This document shows, one piece after another, positions 23,101 to 36,374 of a stretch of 64,000 nt of DNA (the stretch's first letter is position 1; the number at the start of each line of letters is the position of its first letter). Position numbers and translations under genes: made by a program. Below the pieces are notes generated by a model. It saw only the letters and a program-made list of their open reading frames with translations, did no database searches and was not told the DNA's origin. Source of the stretch: Aplysia californica (taxonomy: Eukaryota > Mollusca > Gastropoda > Aplysiida > Aplysiidae); the NCBI RefSeq assembly GCF_000002075.1, contig NW_004797322.1, positions 1,720,013-1,784,012 on the forward strand, read 5' to 3'.

Positions 23101-26100
23101 TTTTTCTGCAAGCGAGTTCATCGATTGCTGAGAAGAGTTCTTCTTCTGTTGGTGTTGTATCAAGTTCTGACATTTCGGAGAGCTGAGGAATGGCCTTATG
23201 TAGCTGTCTATCAACATGTCGTCCTCTGAAAAAAAGTTTGATTAAAAGAAAAAAACCCTACAAAATCAAGTCTTACTTGGCTCTCAGCTTCTTGACAGAT
23301 CCACAGACTTTCTCTCTGGCATCATCATTCCAGATCAGCTCTGGGTTCTCATGAGTCCCTGATCAGAGGCAATGAAAAATTCACATGCTGAGCAAGCTAA
23401 ATCTAGCTGTCCGTCTCATTATATTTTCTCTTCTATTAAAATAAAATAAAGAACCATTGGCGCTCATATAACCTTATGCAGTTGCGAGCGCCGTAAAACC
23501 CTCTACTATAATAAAAAAAAAAAAATTTAAAAAAAGAACTTGACCGTTTAGGCGTGTGGGTCTATTTCACAAATAATCATTAAGAAGTTCACATCTAAAA
23601 TGAAAATATTGGGTAAGCATATATAAAGTAAAATATCATTAGTATATTCATCATGTCAGTGCACAGTTAGTTAAAAAGTCTCAAGTCATAAGATGGCTTC
23701 TCTTGAATATTGCAAATGCAACAGAAGCACTCCAAGCTTGTATGCATCCATAGTAATAATATAGTGGCGTCAAAAAGAAACTTGAAAATGTAATCACCCA
23801 ATCATCGTGTTATAGACTTGTTCTACCTGCTTATGCAGCATACCAATTTAAAGCTAAATAAATTTTGCATTATCTTACACATTAACATTTCATCTATGTT
23901 AAGAGACGCCCGAGATATTGTCACTCAAAATTGACCTGAAAAAATCTGGCTTGGAAACACTGTGAAATCAGAGAAACTTAGTGTGTCCATGCACATATAT
24001 AGAAGTGTATCAACATCGGAGTAATGGACATCTATTGAATATCAAATGAAAATAGAATAATATTGTCTCTGATATGAACAGCATTTTCTAATGGAGAAAA
24101 GAGCAGTTACAAATACCTTGCAAAACCTGGGCTAAAATGCTATTAATTTCGTTTTTGTTTAGGAGCTAATGGTTTCCTGTCGGCTAAACCTAACCCTATC
24201 CCCTAAACCTAAGTTTAAGACGAAATGAATGGCTGAACCTTACCTAACCCCTAGCGCTACGACTGAAATGAAGGGCCAATCCTCATCCCATGACTTGTTT
24301 ACTCTGTGAGTGTGAACATTATGGAATTATTTTTTATGGCTATTCTTGATTTAACTTAATGCCAAACACATATATTGGGGGTTGGGGTTGGGGGGGGGGG
24401 GGAGGTGTTGGAATTGGGATTTGGGAGGAAAGAGAGGGTGGGGTGGTCAGGAGGTTCCCATGACACCAAGGTCTTTTCATACTTCTTTTTAAAAGTTCTA
24501 TAGGCCCTATACGCTTTTGATTCAGTCAAAGAGAAATAAACCACCCCGAAGATAAAATGCTGATGAAGAAAGAAAGTTGTTTTGTTGTTATTTTTTGTTA
24601 TAAAGCTTATCTATCTCTATCTATTTAACTCTTTATCTCTCCGCGGGGGGGGGGGGGGGGGGTAAACCCACTACGCCGGGGCCCTTTTTGTTCTACATCT
24701 AAAAATGACAAAATGTCACTAAATGGGTAATTAAATTGAAACTAACAAACATATTTTGATAGTTCTTCATCTAATGAATGAACTTTCGGTATAAGAAACC
24801 TGTTTTGGGCAATTGCCGAAAAGTAATTTTATGTCAAAGTCGTCGTAAAGGAATGAGCACGAGCCGCTGTCAGTGGCTCACCGGCACTGTGGTTCCGACT
24901 GCGAGCCCGTTGGGAGCGGCTTGCCAGAGGTTAAGTATAAAGAGTTAATAATACTGATACATTTATATGCAGATAAAGTTGTAGAAAGTATGCTGTATTA
25001 TTGCTATCTAGTAATCTAGATATAATACGCCACGGTGCCCACGTAAAAAAAAAAAAAAGAAATCAAAAAGGGCCAAGCCTCGCCTATTGCATATGAGAGA
25101 GAGAAAATATGCCTAGCCCATTGCTTTTTTTGGTTGTTTTTTTTTGGTAAGTGTTTTACGGCGCTCTCAGCTGCATATATATAAGGTCATGTGGGCGTGT
25201 GGGCTACATTAAACATTTTTAGTCGGTAAGAAATTCAGAATTTTGCGCGGGTGGCGGCCAAAGCCTACTTTTACAGTGGTCTCCGCCTAAAACGCACGGT
25301 GCTCGGGAGGGCTCCTTAGCGTGTGTTTATACGGAGCGTGCGTTTACATGAACCTTTGCAAAGGAAGGAAGGGACGCAGTCATTTCATTGCTTTGATATT
25401 CTAGTGACCTCCCTCGACTGTTTTGAGAAGGATTTCCAGACTGCGGTTTGGAATACAAAGGCGTTGAAGGGGGGGGGGGGGGGGGTGAAAGACAGATTCA
25501 ATGTAATGAATATATGCACTATTATAAAACGTCGTGAACAGATAGCCTATGAGGAAACTGTTGGAGATAGTCATAGAGACGATGGCTCAGTCACGTGGCT
25601 TTCCAAGCGACCACTCCGACCTTAAATTCATGGATAACATCAGAATCATAGATCTCTACATTCAGAGAAACATTTCTCTTGTGATTCATTGAACAAGTAT
25701 GTTAAAAGAATATAAGTTCTTCGAGCACAGCTGATTAGGCTTACTTGGCTAATGTCAAATCCTATAGAGGCTAGTCTAGTTTTAACGGCATTCACGATCA
25801 CGCGTGTTGCGCATCAGGCCTAGGCCTAACTAAACATTATATGCGGTCACCCAAACACCAGCCAGAAACCTCTCAAAGACGCATTTCTAGTGCCTAATCA
25901 AAAAACAGTTCAGTCCCCCCCCCCCCCCCCCCCCCACACCCCCAAACATTTCACAGACCAGCCATAGACCGAGACCTGTGTGTCTGTGGAAAGTTGGGTG
26001 TGAAAACGCTGTCCATCGCTCTCTTTGTTCAGCGTGAGGGGCAGTTTCACCAAATATCCGGTTTTGTCGGCTTGTCTTATGCAAGCTGTGCAGGTTGTAG

Positions 26101-29100
26101 TGAAAATATCCCTTTGTCAAGCTTAACTCTTTTCCTACCAGGCCAAAATCCACCACTGGCCAAGGGCTTTTCTCTGACCTATTTTTATGCCCCTACCCCA
26201 CCAAAAGAAAATGTCAAAACATCCAACTAAACACTGACAAACCATGGCCCATCAAACTGAAGGTTAAAAAATAATTTATCAGATGGCGATACAATATTGA
26301 AGATTTATTCCAATTATATTACTTTGGGGTTCTAAAAGTGATTATGCAATATCGAAGGAGTCATATGAAAACAATTTTCCAGCTTTGAAAGGTCATATCT
26401 GAAAAATAACAACAGCATCATTCAAACTTCCCAGGTAGGTTGCCTCAAGTAATGCGAAGAAATGCTGAAAGTTATGTATGTGTACCTAATATAATAGAAG
26501 TGAAAATATGAGACATATACTGAAGTCAGGGGAGCGCTTTTCTTCTTATATTTACGTATCGAAGGGGACAACCCCCCACTGAAATGACTAAAATTCATCT
26601 CTCAGTGCTATATTTTCTTTCGTATCTGCTAACAGTACAGGAAGTCTATCCTATGGATTGGAATAGATAGCAAGCCACTCGAGCCCAAGGAGATTAAAAG
26701 TACGGAGTGTCTACGTACACGGAACCGGGCACGTAGCCTCAGTGTCTACGTACACGGTACCCGGGCACGAAGCCTCAGTTTCTACGTACACGGTAACGGG
26801 CACGTAGCCTCAGCGTCTATGTACATGGCAACTGGGCACTTAGCCTCAGTGTCTACATACACGGTAACCGGCAACCGGGCGTGTCGTCTCAATGTCACAT
26901 ACACGGTAACCGGGCGCGTAGCCTCAATATCTACGTACACGGTAACCGGCAACCGGGCGCCTCTCATTATCTATGAACACGGAACCGGGTATTTTGTTTC
27001 GGGGGGGGGGCTCGAGCTAGGTGCACGGTAACTGCCCGCTCCCTTCATGACCGTGACCTTTTTCCTTTTTCCTTTCGCTTTTTGTATGTTGTAAGCGGAA
27101 TGTAATCCCAAAAATGATCCCAATCTACCCCCTGCCATCTTCCCTAAGGGAGAGTAAAACGCAGTGACCCTGAATATCTGCGAATCCGGAACAGAAAGCT
27201 AAAATATAGATGTTTACTAAACATGTAATACTATCACGAGAGAGAGAACGAGACTCAGAAAACAGAGAGAGACGAAGAGAGAGAGGGGGGGATAGAAAAA
27301 GAGAGAGAAGCCAAGTAGGAAGTGCCTATTTGCAACGCCGCGTTGTGATTAGCGCCAGTGCTAAATAAAACGCCGCGTTGCTATTAGCGCTAGTGCTAAA
27401 TAAAACGCCGTGTCGCCGTGTGTAAAATATCAAGCTTAATCTGCACATCGTTATCGGAAGTTCTGATGGCCGAAGTGACAGCGTATCTGCGCTTACTTGA
27501 AGTCAAACCATTATTTTTTTAGTGTGGGTTCGATCCCCGTCCTGGACGTTTGTTTGTTTTTTTGTTGTTGTTGTTGTCCTCTTCTCGACTGACCAACAAA
27601 TTGTTCCCATATTCATATCTTGTTGCTTTGTAGTTTTTTTTATGTAGTGATGAAGCATGCACATTCTGGTTTTGTCCCCAAGAGGAGCTCTGTACAAAGT
27701 AGGCCTTAGTATAGCCTATACTTTTCCTTTACCAATTTGGGCCTGGTTAAAGTTCAGTAGTGGCTATCCTTGGTCTGTGAGTCTAATTTTAATTTTTTTT
27801 AAATTTTAAGCTCAGGAGAAGGAAAAAAACAAACCCTTTCGGGACCGGGATTCGATGCCACGCTTGGAAGTACTGAACATTAGACTTAGAGAACGTAGAC
27901 AGTAGACAGCTTGTATACGTTCTCTAGGCCTAACTCAAAGTTCGAGTTGCACCGTCTTTCGACTTAAACTTGCTCAAACTCTAACTCAGATGATAATGAT
28001 TATGAGAGATGAACAAGACGTCTACTAGTTTTGGGCAAACAATGTCAGAAACAATTGTTAGATCTAATCTAGATCTAGATTTTTCTAGATCTAGATCTAC
28101 CCAATATTGACCGGAATAAGACAACGTCATAAAAAAGGAGTCAAATCCTAGGAGGTTTATCAAAAAACTGAGAAAGCTTCCACAATTCAGGCAGAACTAC
28201 AATATTATCATGTAGAAACGATGGCTACTACATCTAGATCTAATTCTAGTACTGGCGTTTCAAATAGCACGGGAGCTATTCAGAACGCAGCATTGCAAAT
28301 AGCACCGGAGCTATTCAGAACGCAGCATTGCAAATAGCACGGGAGCTATTCAGAATGCGGCGTTGCAAATAGCACGGGAGCTATTCAGAACGCGGCGTTG
28401 CAAATAGCGTTTGCACTTGATGAGGTCATACCTCTCTTAAAACAAACAACAATGAAACAAACGTACTATCACCCATCCAATGAAACGCGGACCTTTTGGT
28501 TAAAAAACACGGCTTACTAGGTATGAGTATGACGGATCCTAGTTCCGTACAGGGCTTGCACCAATGCACGCTTTTCCGTAGCAGGAAGCTCTAGAATCTA
28601 GTAATAATTAAAATTCTAAATACTAAAATTTGCTTCCAAGTTCAGTTTTTGTCATCCGGTGTTGCCTTCAACCCCACCCCTCCTTCCGATTGTACCTTTT
28701 TAAAAAATCAATAATCCCCCCATTCCAGAGCCCTATCTGTCCCCGTAGAATTATGCGAATTTAGATGGCCAAATTATGCACACAAAAAAGCCAAATTATG
28801 CAAAAATTATGCAAGTTACTGTAACACCTTTCGCGACATGTTTTGCACTTTTTCAACACAAATTTTCATGACTTTTATGTTTTAAGTACAGAAAAATTTA
28901 AAACAGAACATATCAGTATCAGTAATTTGTAGTGTATTTGGAAAGAAAACAATACACATCTGTAAAAAAAAAAAAACAACTAAAAAATATCGAAGTGACT
29001 GAGAGTCTAGCCGTACTTAAGTACGGCTAGACTGCCAGTCTAGCCGTACTTAGATCTAGGTTTGGTCCAATCGACTCAAGCCTGTTAAGTACACAGGTCT

Positions 29101-30977
29101 CATTAGATCTAGATCTAGTAATTATTCAGGTTCAAATACATGCAAGTCAGTAAGGCACCTTTTGGTTTTGTCTGAAATACAAATACTTTAGGCATTGCAA
29201 ACTAAAAATTTCATTTACAATTCAGCCATCAATATTAAGTACGGTTAGCCTGACAGTCTAGCCGTCCTTAAGTACGGCTAGCCTGGCTGTCTACCCGTAC
29301 TTAAGTACTAGACTGCCAGTCTAGCCTTACTTATCTTAGGCCCTATCAACATTAGAAAACAGGAGTTTTAAAATACATGCACTGTCATTAAGGCACCTGG
29401 TTTCGTCTCAAATACAAATACTTTAGGTACTGCACACTAAAAATGTATATTTACAATTCAGTAGGCCTATTTTTTGTTAAATGGTCAGTCTAGCCATCAT
29501 ATTAAGAATAAGTACGGCTAGACTCTTCCATTCAGGAAACATATGCCAGTTCCACTCTTGTTTACTTTGTTTTGCATTATTGGCTTTTATGTGTAAACCA
29601 ATATTTTGAGGCCTTTTCTGCATTTTTGTGTTTTTGGCAGCATGTACAATAGGCCTATGTATTTTATGTGCAACCGACACATTCTCTAATCTCTACTCTT
29701 GTATTTGTAAGACTCGCACGTGCTTTAAACAAAGCATGTTATTGTACACACTACTGATGCCAACACAGATAAATTCATTAAAGTGAGAAATAATACATTT
29801 CCTCAATATAAGCTCAATTTATTTATCTCTTTCTAGTAAATTGGAGAAAAGGCTTATATTATTCTTTTTTGCTTGCTTTGGATGGCCTTAAGTTTAATGA
29901 CAATATTATTGTAGTGAGCATGTTACTGTCAGCGTCCCCTTATCGTAGATCTAGTACTAATCAAGACTATATCTAAATATTTTGCCAACAGAATTAATGT
30001 TCATAATTAGTGTTATTATCAAGTGTATTGTGATTGTGAAGATCTTTAGTAGATCTAGATATCTAGAGATGTAGATCTATCTAGTTCTAGATCCCAACCC
30101 ATCATTAAAAAAACCCAACAAACCAACAATACAAATACAAAAACATTGTAACATTGCCAATTATGACATATTGTTGGCAATAAAAATGTACTAGACTATT
30201 TCACTATATTTTCTCTTCGAAGAAAGTTTTAAAATACTGATGTAAGGTGTCTTCCAAGCCCTACCACTAGCATCAGCGTGCATAGCAACGCGAAGCCTCG
30301 CTGTGCGGCGCAGCTAAAGGTGCCCTCAACCGGCCGCCATGTTTTAGTTTCAATTCCTCACAGCGAATCGGCGATCGCGAAGAGGGAGTTCCGCTTCTAT
30401 AAGTGTAGAATTGTGGTGAAAAACAATAAAAGAGACTCTCTTTTCGGCTGAGTGAACTTTCTTGGACCTTCCGGTTACCGTGTACGTAGACCCTGAGGCT
30501 ACACGCCTGGTTACCGTGTACGTAGACACCCCGTTAAACGTAATGGAGGATGCTCTGTGGGCAGCACCGCACGCCTGATATGAGCCCTCTCTCGCAGTGA
30601 AACTATGATCTACCTGCGCTGCACGACTGTCCGACTCACGCACTGAAATAAATCTAGATAAGAAAGAATGTTTTATTCCAAGGTCCGTGTAGTCAGTTAG
30701 TAAAACTGCCTTCCACCTGTGTTGTGTACAAGTGTAAGAACGGATGATGCTGCAGTGGGCAGAAGTTTTCACAGATGTTGTTTTCCTTTTAAAAAAATCT
30801 GAATGAAAGTGTTTTTATGCCCTCAGCGACACAATTTAGATCATTAACATTTATAAGAAGCTGGCTCCAGTGCTACCTGCCAAGGCCAACCCGTGCTGAA
30901 AGGGATACAACACCCCAGCAGAAAGACCGAGATACTTGATTTAAAAAAATATTTCTATTCTTATGTGTGTGTGAGTT

Positions 30978-31018
<41 letters not shown>

Positions 31019-31039
31019 ATGTATGTATGTATATATATA

Positions 31040-31100
<61 letters not shown>

Positions 31101-34100
31101 CGATGTCCGATTCGAACCGTGTAAGTGCACAAGAGTTCATTTTGAGAAAAACCAAAAAAAAGGTTTTAAAATTCTCTTACTATCTACCAATTAATTATTG
31201 TTGCTGAAATCTTTATACTTCTATAAAGAATGATAGTGTCAACATAAATTCGAGTCGATAGTTTAAAAAACTAATTAATTAAGGCGTATGCAGCACGATT
31301 AGCGCATATAAATTTATCCGCAGTTGCACGCTTAGCGCCAGAAATGGTTAGCATCCGGCACGCTAAAGATCAAATGTAACCGGCGGTTACACGGTTAGAG
31401 GCTTGCACGTTTATCTCCCGCAACACTGTGTTGTCAACTTGGCACTTGACCGTTTTTCGTTCTCAGGTTTACTAGTGGATATAATGGTCTCTTGTTGAGT
31501 TTTGATACCATTTTAGTGTCGTAGGCCCACCGAAGAGTTATGTGCAAAATATAATTATAAAATGTTGGTGGAATTAAGTGCAGACAAACACGTGATATGA
31601 TTTTAAAGAAACAAATAATAATTCATGTTTTTCCTATTAAATTCTATTGTGAAATTATTACAACCATGCTTATGAAAAATGTTTAAAATATCGGAAACAT
31701 ACATCTGGTGGTTTAAAGAGTGTCCCACATACATCAATGCAACTAACTTCATGAATTTAAAAGGTGAAGGAAAGCACATAAATACAACATTATTTTAACA
31801 GTAAACATGATGAAAAGGACATTGATTTAAAGTAAAGGACTGAGAGTGATTGCAAATGTATTTTAAAGAAAGAATAAGTCAATTCATAATATCGTGGAAA
31901 AACTAAAACATCAAAGGGTTTTCATGGCTAATGACATTCCTTAAAATTAAATTACAGATAGTTGCAAAATGAAATCCATAGTCAAATATAAAAATAATGC
32001 TGTACCAAGAAAACAATCAATCAGTGATAGTGGCTAAGGCAAGTAATATGTACCACAAAAAGGACTTTTTGTTGAAAAAAAATGATGTGAAAGTCCTATT
32101 GCAAAGCATTATTCGTGAGGCAAGGCATCATAAAAAGCAGGGATATCCTGAGGGAAGTTTCAGCTCTCGGAGGTCTTTGTACTTGGAGGCTGAAATCTTC
32201 CTTTTGTTTGTCAGTAGGCGTTTTGGGTCATTCTCTGTTAAGAGTGGAGTTTCCTCTCACAGTAAGCTCTTGCCTCTCTGCGTCGTGGTCAAGCGTGTCG
32301 CTGATCCGGCCATCCAGTGTGCACTGAGGACTTCGGATGTCTACAACTTGGAGTTCGCCTTTCTTCCTGAGCCAAATGCTTTTCAAGGGGCAAACATCTG
32401 TGTATTCCTTAAAGAAGGTGTGACTCGCCTCTGTCACGTACCTGACGTAGTCAGACGGACAATATATTAACATAGTTTTCAATTTTCCCTCAATGGTGTG
32501 AGGCACGCTATCTACTTCCATCTGGGTATGCCCTTTCCCTAGGAACTTGAGAGTTACTTTGATGTTGTTTCTTTGCGCAGTTTAAGTTATTGCCTTAGAC
32601 AATGTGACGTCTCTACATGCATTTTGGCATGGGCAGCTGTCCGAAAAAAGTTTTGTCCTGGCTGAATTTGTGGCAGAGACATGAGGCAAATTCATTAGCT
32701 GTTAGGCCTTCTCCATCCTCATGTCACACATAACAGGTGACTTCCTTTGTAGTGGCATCGTAAATTGAGTAGTTATGTACACAAAGCATCGTCTTGTAGT
32801 AAAGTGCGGATGCCTAGGACTGATTGGAGATCCATTGTCAGCATTTTTACCGTGGCTTTACTTGCGTGTGCCCTCTTTTTGTCATCTCGTTGGTGGCCAA
32901 GTGGTTAAGCTCTCGGACTCGCAATCGTAAGGTCGTGGGTTTGAATCCCGTCAGGGGCCCGACGTTGTGTCCCTGGGAAAGGCACTTCACACGAATTTTC
33001 CTCACTTCACCCGGGTGAAAATGGGTACCCGGATATAGACAGTGAACGATCTTGTCATTTTGATAGAGTTTGATTGTGTGAAATCAACAGCTTGCACTGT
33101 ATGCTTCCACGAAAGCCGAGAACGTTTCTGAGTGCTCTTAGAGGGTTTGCTTGGGTAATAATAGTTGTAAAGCGCATAGAGCATGCTCTGGAGCATGGAA
33201 TACGTTATATCAATGCAATAATAATAATTATTATTATCTCCCTTAGACTTTAGTGTCTGCTCCTTTCTCTGCCGATGCATGACATACGCTTCCTCGTCCA
33301 CATCACCCTCACTACAGGAGACGCACAGATCACACTGGTCTTTTCTCTGCTGAAAAAGGGCGTAATTGCCAGATTCAAACTGGTTAACAAAGACCTGCCT
33401 AGATGATGGTGTTATCTGCACACCATCTTTTATACTCTTGGTGCACCTCTGCCTTGCTGTTAAACGTCGGCTCGATATAGCGTTTTGAAAAGGATTTCCG
33501 GCAATAATGGGACTTATTGCCACTCCTGAGTTTTGGGCTGCTGCTGAGTTTCTGTGTTTTGAGCTTAACAAACTTGAGCTCTAATCGTGAGATGAGTAAT
33601 CCCAGTGGTATTAGGGAACATCTTTTTGCATACTGGAACTAGTCCACTTCCAACATTGAGATGATACCTCTAGGTGTTACTCCTACTGGAGTCTGATTGC
33701 TCCTCACGATGTCTACCAACAGGAACCTTGTGAAACAACGATTTCACCAGAACATTTCTTTGAGGCCAAGGCATTGCCCATGCCTCTTTGTATATGTTCT
33801 GTCTGGTTTCATTGGTTAAATCCCTGCATTTAACCCCATCAGTCTTGCAGTTGCATCATTCTCCTAACAGCTTTGTTGGCTTCTCAGAAAAAGTGTATTT
33901 TGAGCCACATTTCTCATATTTTCTTCCTAAATAGGCTCCCCCTTTACCTCTTTTATGTTTGTTGATATTTTTCTTCCAATTGTCTTTAGCCACTTTCATT
34001 TTGTTTTACCTTGGGGTGATCTCATCTGCCTTTTCTTGAGCCACAGTGTTGTTTACATTATAAGAGGGTTCATGAACGTGCCGTTCTCCTCCAGCCACTT

Positions 34101-35133
34101 CTCCGATGGCTTTTTCATCTACAGTGTTGGAATCACTTGTGTCTTGGTTTTTCTCTATCATCCCAGTCCATAATGTGAGCAGGTTCTTCCAGTTCTTGTG
34201 GTATGCTGTCGGTAATATCACCCACAGCCTCCACTGATTTTTTTATCCCTGACAACTGCATCCAGCAATGAATGATAAGTATTTGATGAGGAATAACGGA
34301 GTGGTTGCTCTGCTACTGCCTTTTATCTGTTTGCCCATCGACAGCTTTGGATTCACGGCGTGACCCTGTTGCTTCTTGGTACTCAGCTATTGGTCTACAC
34401 GAACATGTGTCTCCTTCAAAGTTTCTTTCCGTTTCAAAGTTTTCCTCTTCGTCTTCTTCAATAATGCGATCGGCTGATTCCCATTCAAATTGTTGTCCAC
34501 AACTTGTGTCATTGCACCCTTGCTTATCCAAATCCATGTCTGTATTTTCATCTACCTCTTGTGGGATAGTACCATCTACAGTCTGCACTGGTTCTTGAAC
34601 AGTAGCTGCCCCATCGAACAAGGCGAGATCATTAGATAAAGAGCCAAGGGACACGTTTGCAATCATACTCCCTTGGTTGAGGATGTTGTCTTTTACTGAA
34701 GGCCAATAACAATTCTACCTGCTTTTATTAACAGTCTGGTTTATCAATACATTATCTGCATCATTAAAGACAACACGTTCAGAGAGAATAATATCATTCA
34801 AAGTGCTGTCATCTGGTTCTGTCTCATCAGATGGGATGGGTGTTGAACTTCTAACCCTCTGCAGATGTTCTGAAGGACGAGGTGGCGTATAAGCTACTCT
34901 CGTCTTTGAAAGGCACATCATCTTCACAGCTCGACTGAGAGGATACATTTTCTGTTGGAGAAAAAAACCATAATAGGTTTACTGAACATCTATTGTAAAT
35001 AGTGGTCTTTGTTAATCTGCAAAGAATAACATTATTAGAGTATTTTTGCTTCAACAAGCAGTAGTTGCGGTTGTGTAAATGATGTTAACGAGGATCATGA
35101 TGTTGGACAATGATGAAACTACTACTACTACTG

Positions 35134-35181
<48 letters not shown>

Positions 35182-36327
35182 CTACTACTACTACCATTAC
35201 TACCACTACTACTACTACTACTATTACTACTACTACTACTACTTCTTTTGTGACGAATCAAAATAGCTGAAATGGATGGGGAGACTACAGTGGTAATGGT
35301 GGGATCATAGTTCTATTTACCTCAGAGTTGCAATGAATTCTGGCAACAAGCCAATGTGTGGACTCACAATGTATAGAGATCTGAGATATAATTAATGCAA
35401 TACTTAACGTTAGTTTCATGGGATAAAGCTATTCTAATAGGAAGAAAGAAAGTGGAGAAGACATAAAACTTTTTCGGAGGGTGTTAATGCTGCTGACTGG
35501 TTGAAATTATCAGTATTAAAGTAAGTTCATCAACTGGTGGTGATAATGCCAGAGACTAAGAAAGTTTTGGGAAAATACATCTTTAAGACATCAAAGTAGC
35601 AACAAGACTCATTCTGCTTCAACTAAATAATACCATGGCCATTATCGGTATTTTCTGAATAAAAAACATTGCTGTAACACTAACAGTCCAGAAAGAATAC
35701 TCGATGTTTTTGTGGATTTTAAAATATATTTCCGCTATATTAAAAACAATCATTAATTTAATAAAAACACAAAAATTAAAACCAACAAACAACAACAAAA
35801 AAACAACAACATTGCAATAAGTTCACAGTAACAATTGCTGGGCGCTAATCGTGGAAGCGCCACATACCAGCCACCAGCAGGCTGCACCTTGCTACAGTAA
35901 GCGTGTTAGCACCACTTGCACGAAGCCGGCTATCGTGTTGTGAAATGTTTTGACCGTGCTAAACGTGCATGCGCCTAAAATACAGCTATAAACTACCTTT
36001 AAAGCTTATTTTTTTCATCTACAGCTAAATACACACAGCCTGAACAAAATAACTTACCATTTGATGGTGCAATCTCTTGAAACTTGTGAGAAATTGTGGT
36101 TTCTGTCATCCGTCTGTCGACCGGCGGATGCACGGGTAGAGAATCCAAGTTCAGTACGATTCTGTCATGTGAGATTAGATCACAGGACTATTTCGCGCCA
36201 AATTTATCATGCGATTGTTTTGGAATTTCCTGTGTGGTTTCGGAAGACTTCGAGATTCATTTTTAGACCAAAAAAGGTACTTGACCTAATTTGGCGCTTG
36301 CACGGTTAGAGTCGGACACCGACGATA

Positions 36328-36374
<47 letters not shown>

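Larger units (their letters stand above)
31093..36330 (-). mobile_element. 5.2 kb TIR DNA transposon with degraded DUF7869-like transposase
   Basis: The left end (31093-31133) and right end (36291-36330) are inverted repeats matching at about 35 of 41 positions (GTCG.TGTCCGA.TC, AACCGTG.AAG). Both ends abut TA repeats, so a TA target is likely but the duplication cannot be resolved. Both subterminal regions carry many GCACG.TTAGCGC-like motifs (31290-31400; 35845-35975, 36125-36140, 36295-36310), probably transposase binding sites. The interior codes on the minus strand for a broken transposase. SINE A is inserted within it, and a CTG-rich trinucleotide tract is near its 5' side. It fills a third of the DNAJC13 intron between exons d and e. 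Confidence 0.85.

Noticed and set aside
24180-24260. CCTAACCC-like words as an internal telomere remnant
   Set aside because: Only a few irregular words occur, without a regular six-base period.
25323-25625. A 100-codon open frame as a host exon
   Set aside because: It runs through a 17-base G tract, which gives a Gly run, and shows no similarity I recognise.
30873-31207. Open frames across 30.9-31.2 kb
   Set aside because: They are translations of GT and TA repeats.
32889-32957. A functional tRNA gene
   Set aside because: The A and B boxes belong to a SINE head: the downstream SINE body is attached, a second copy exists, and the acceptor stem is not formed.
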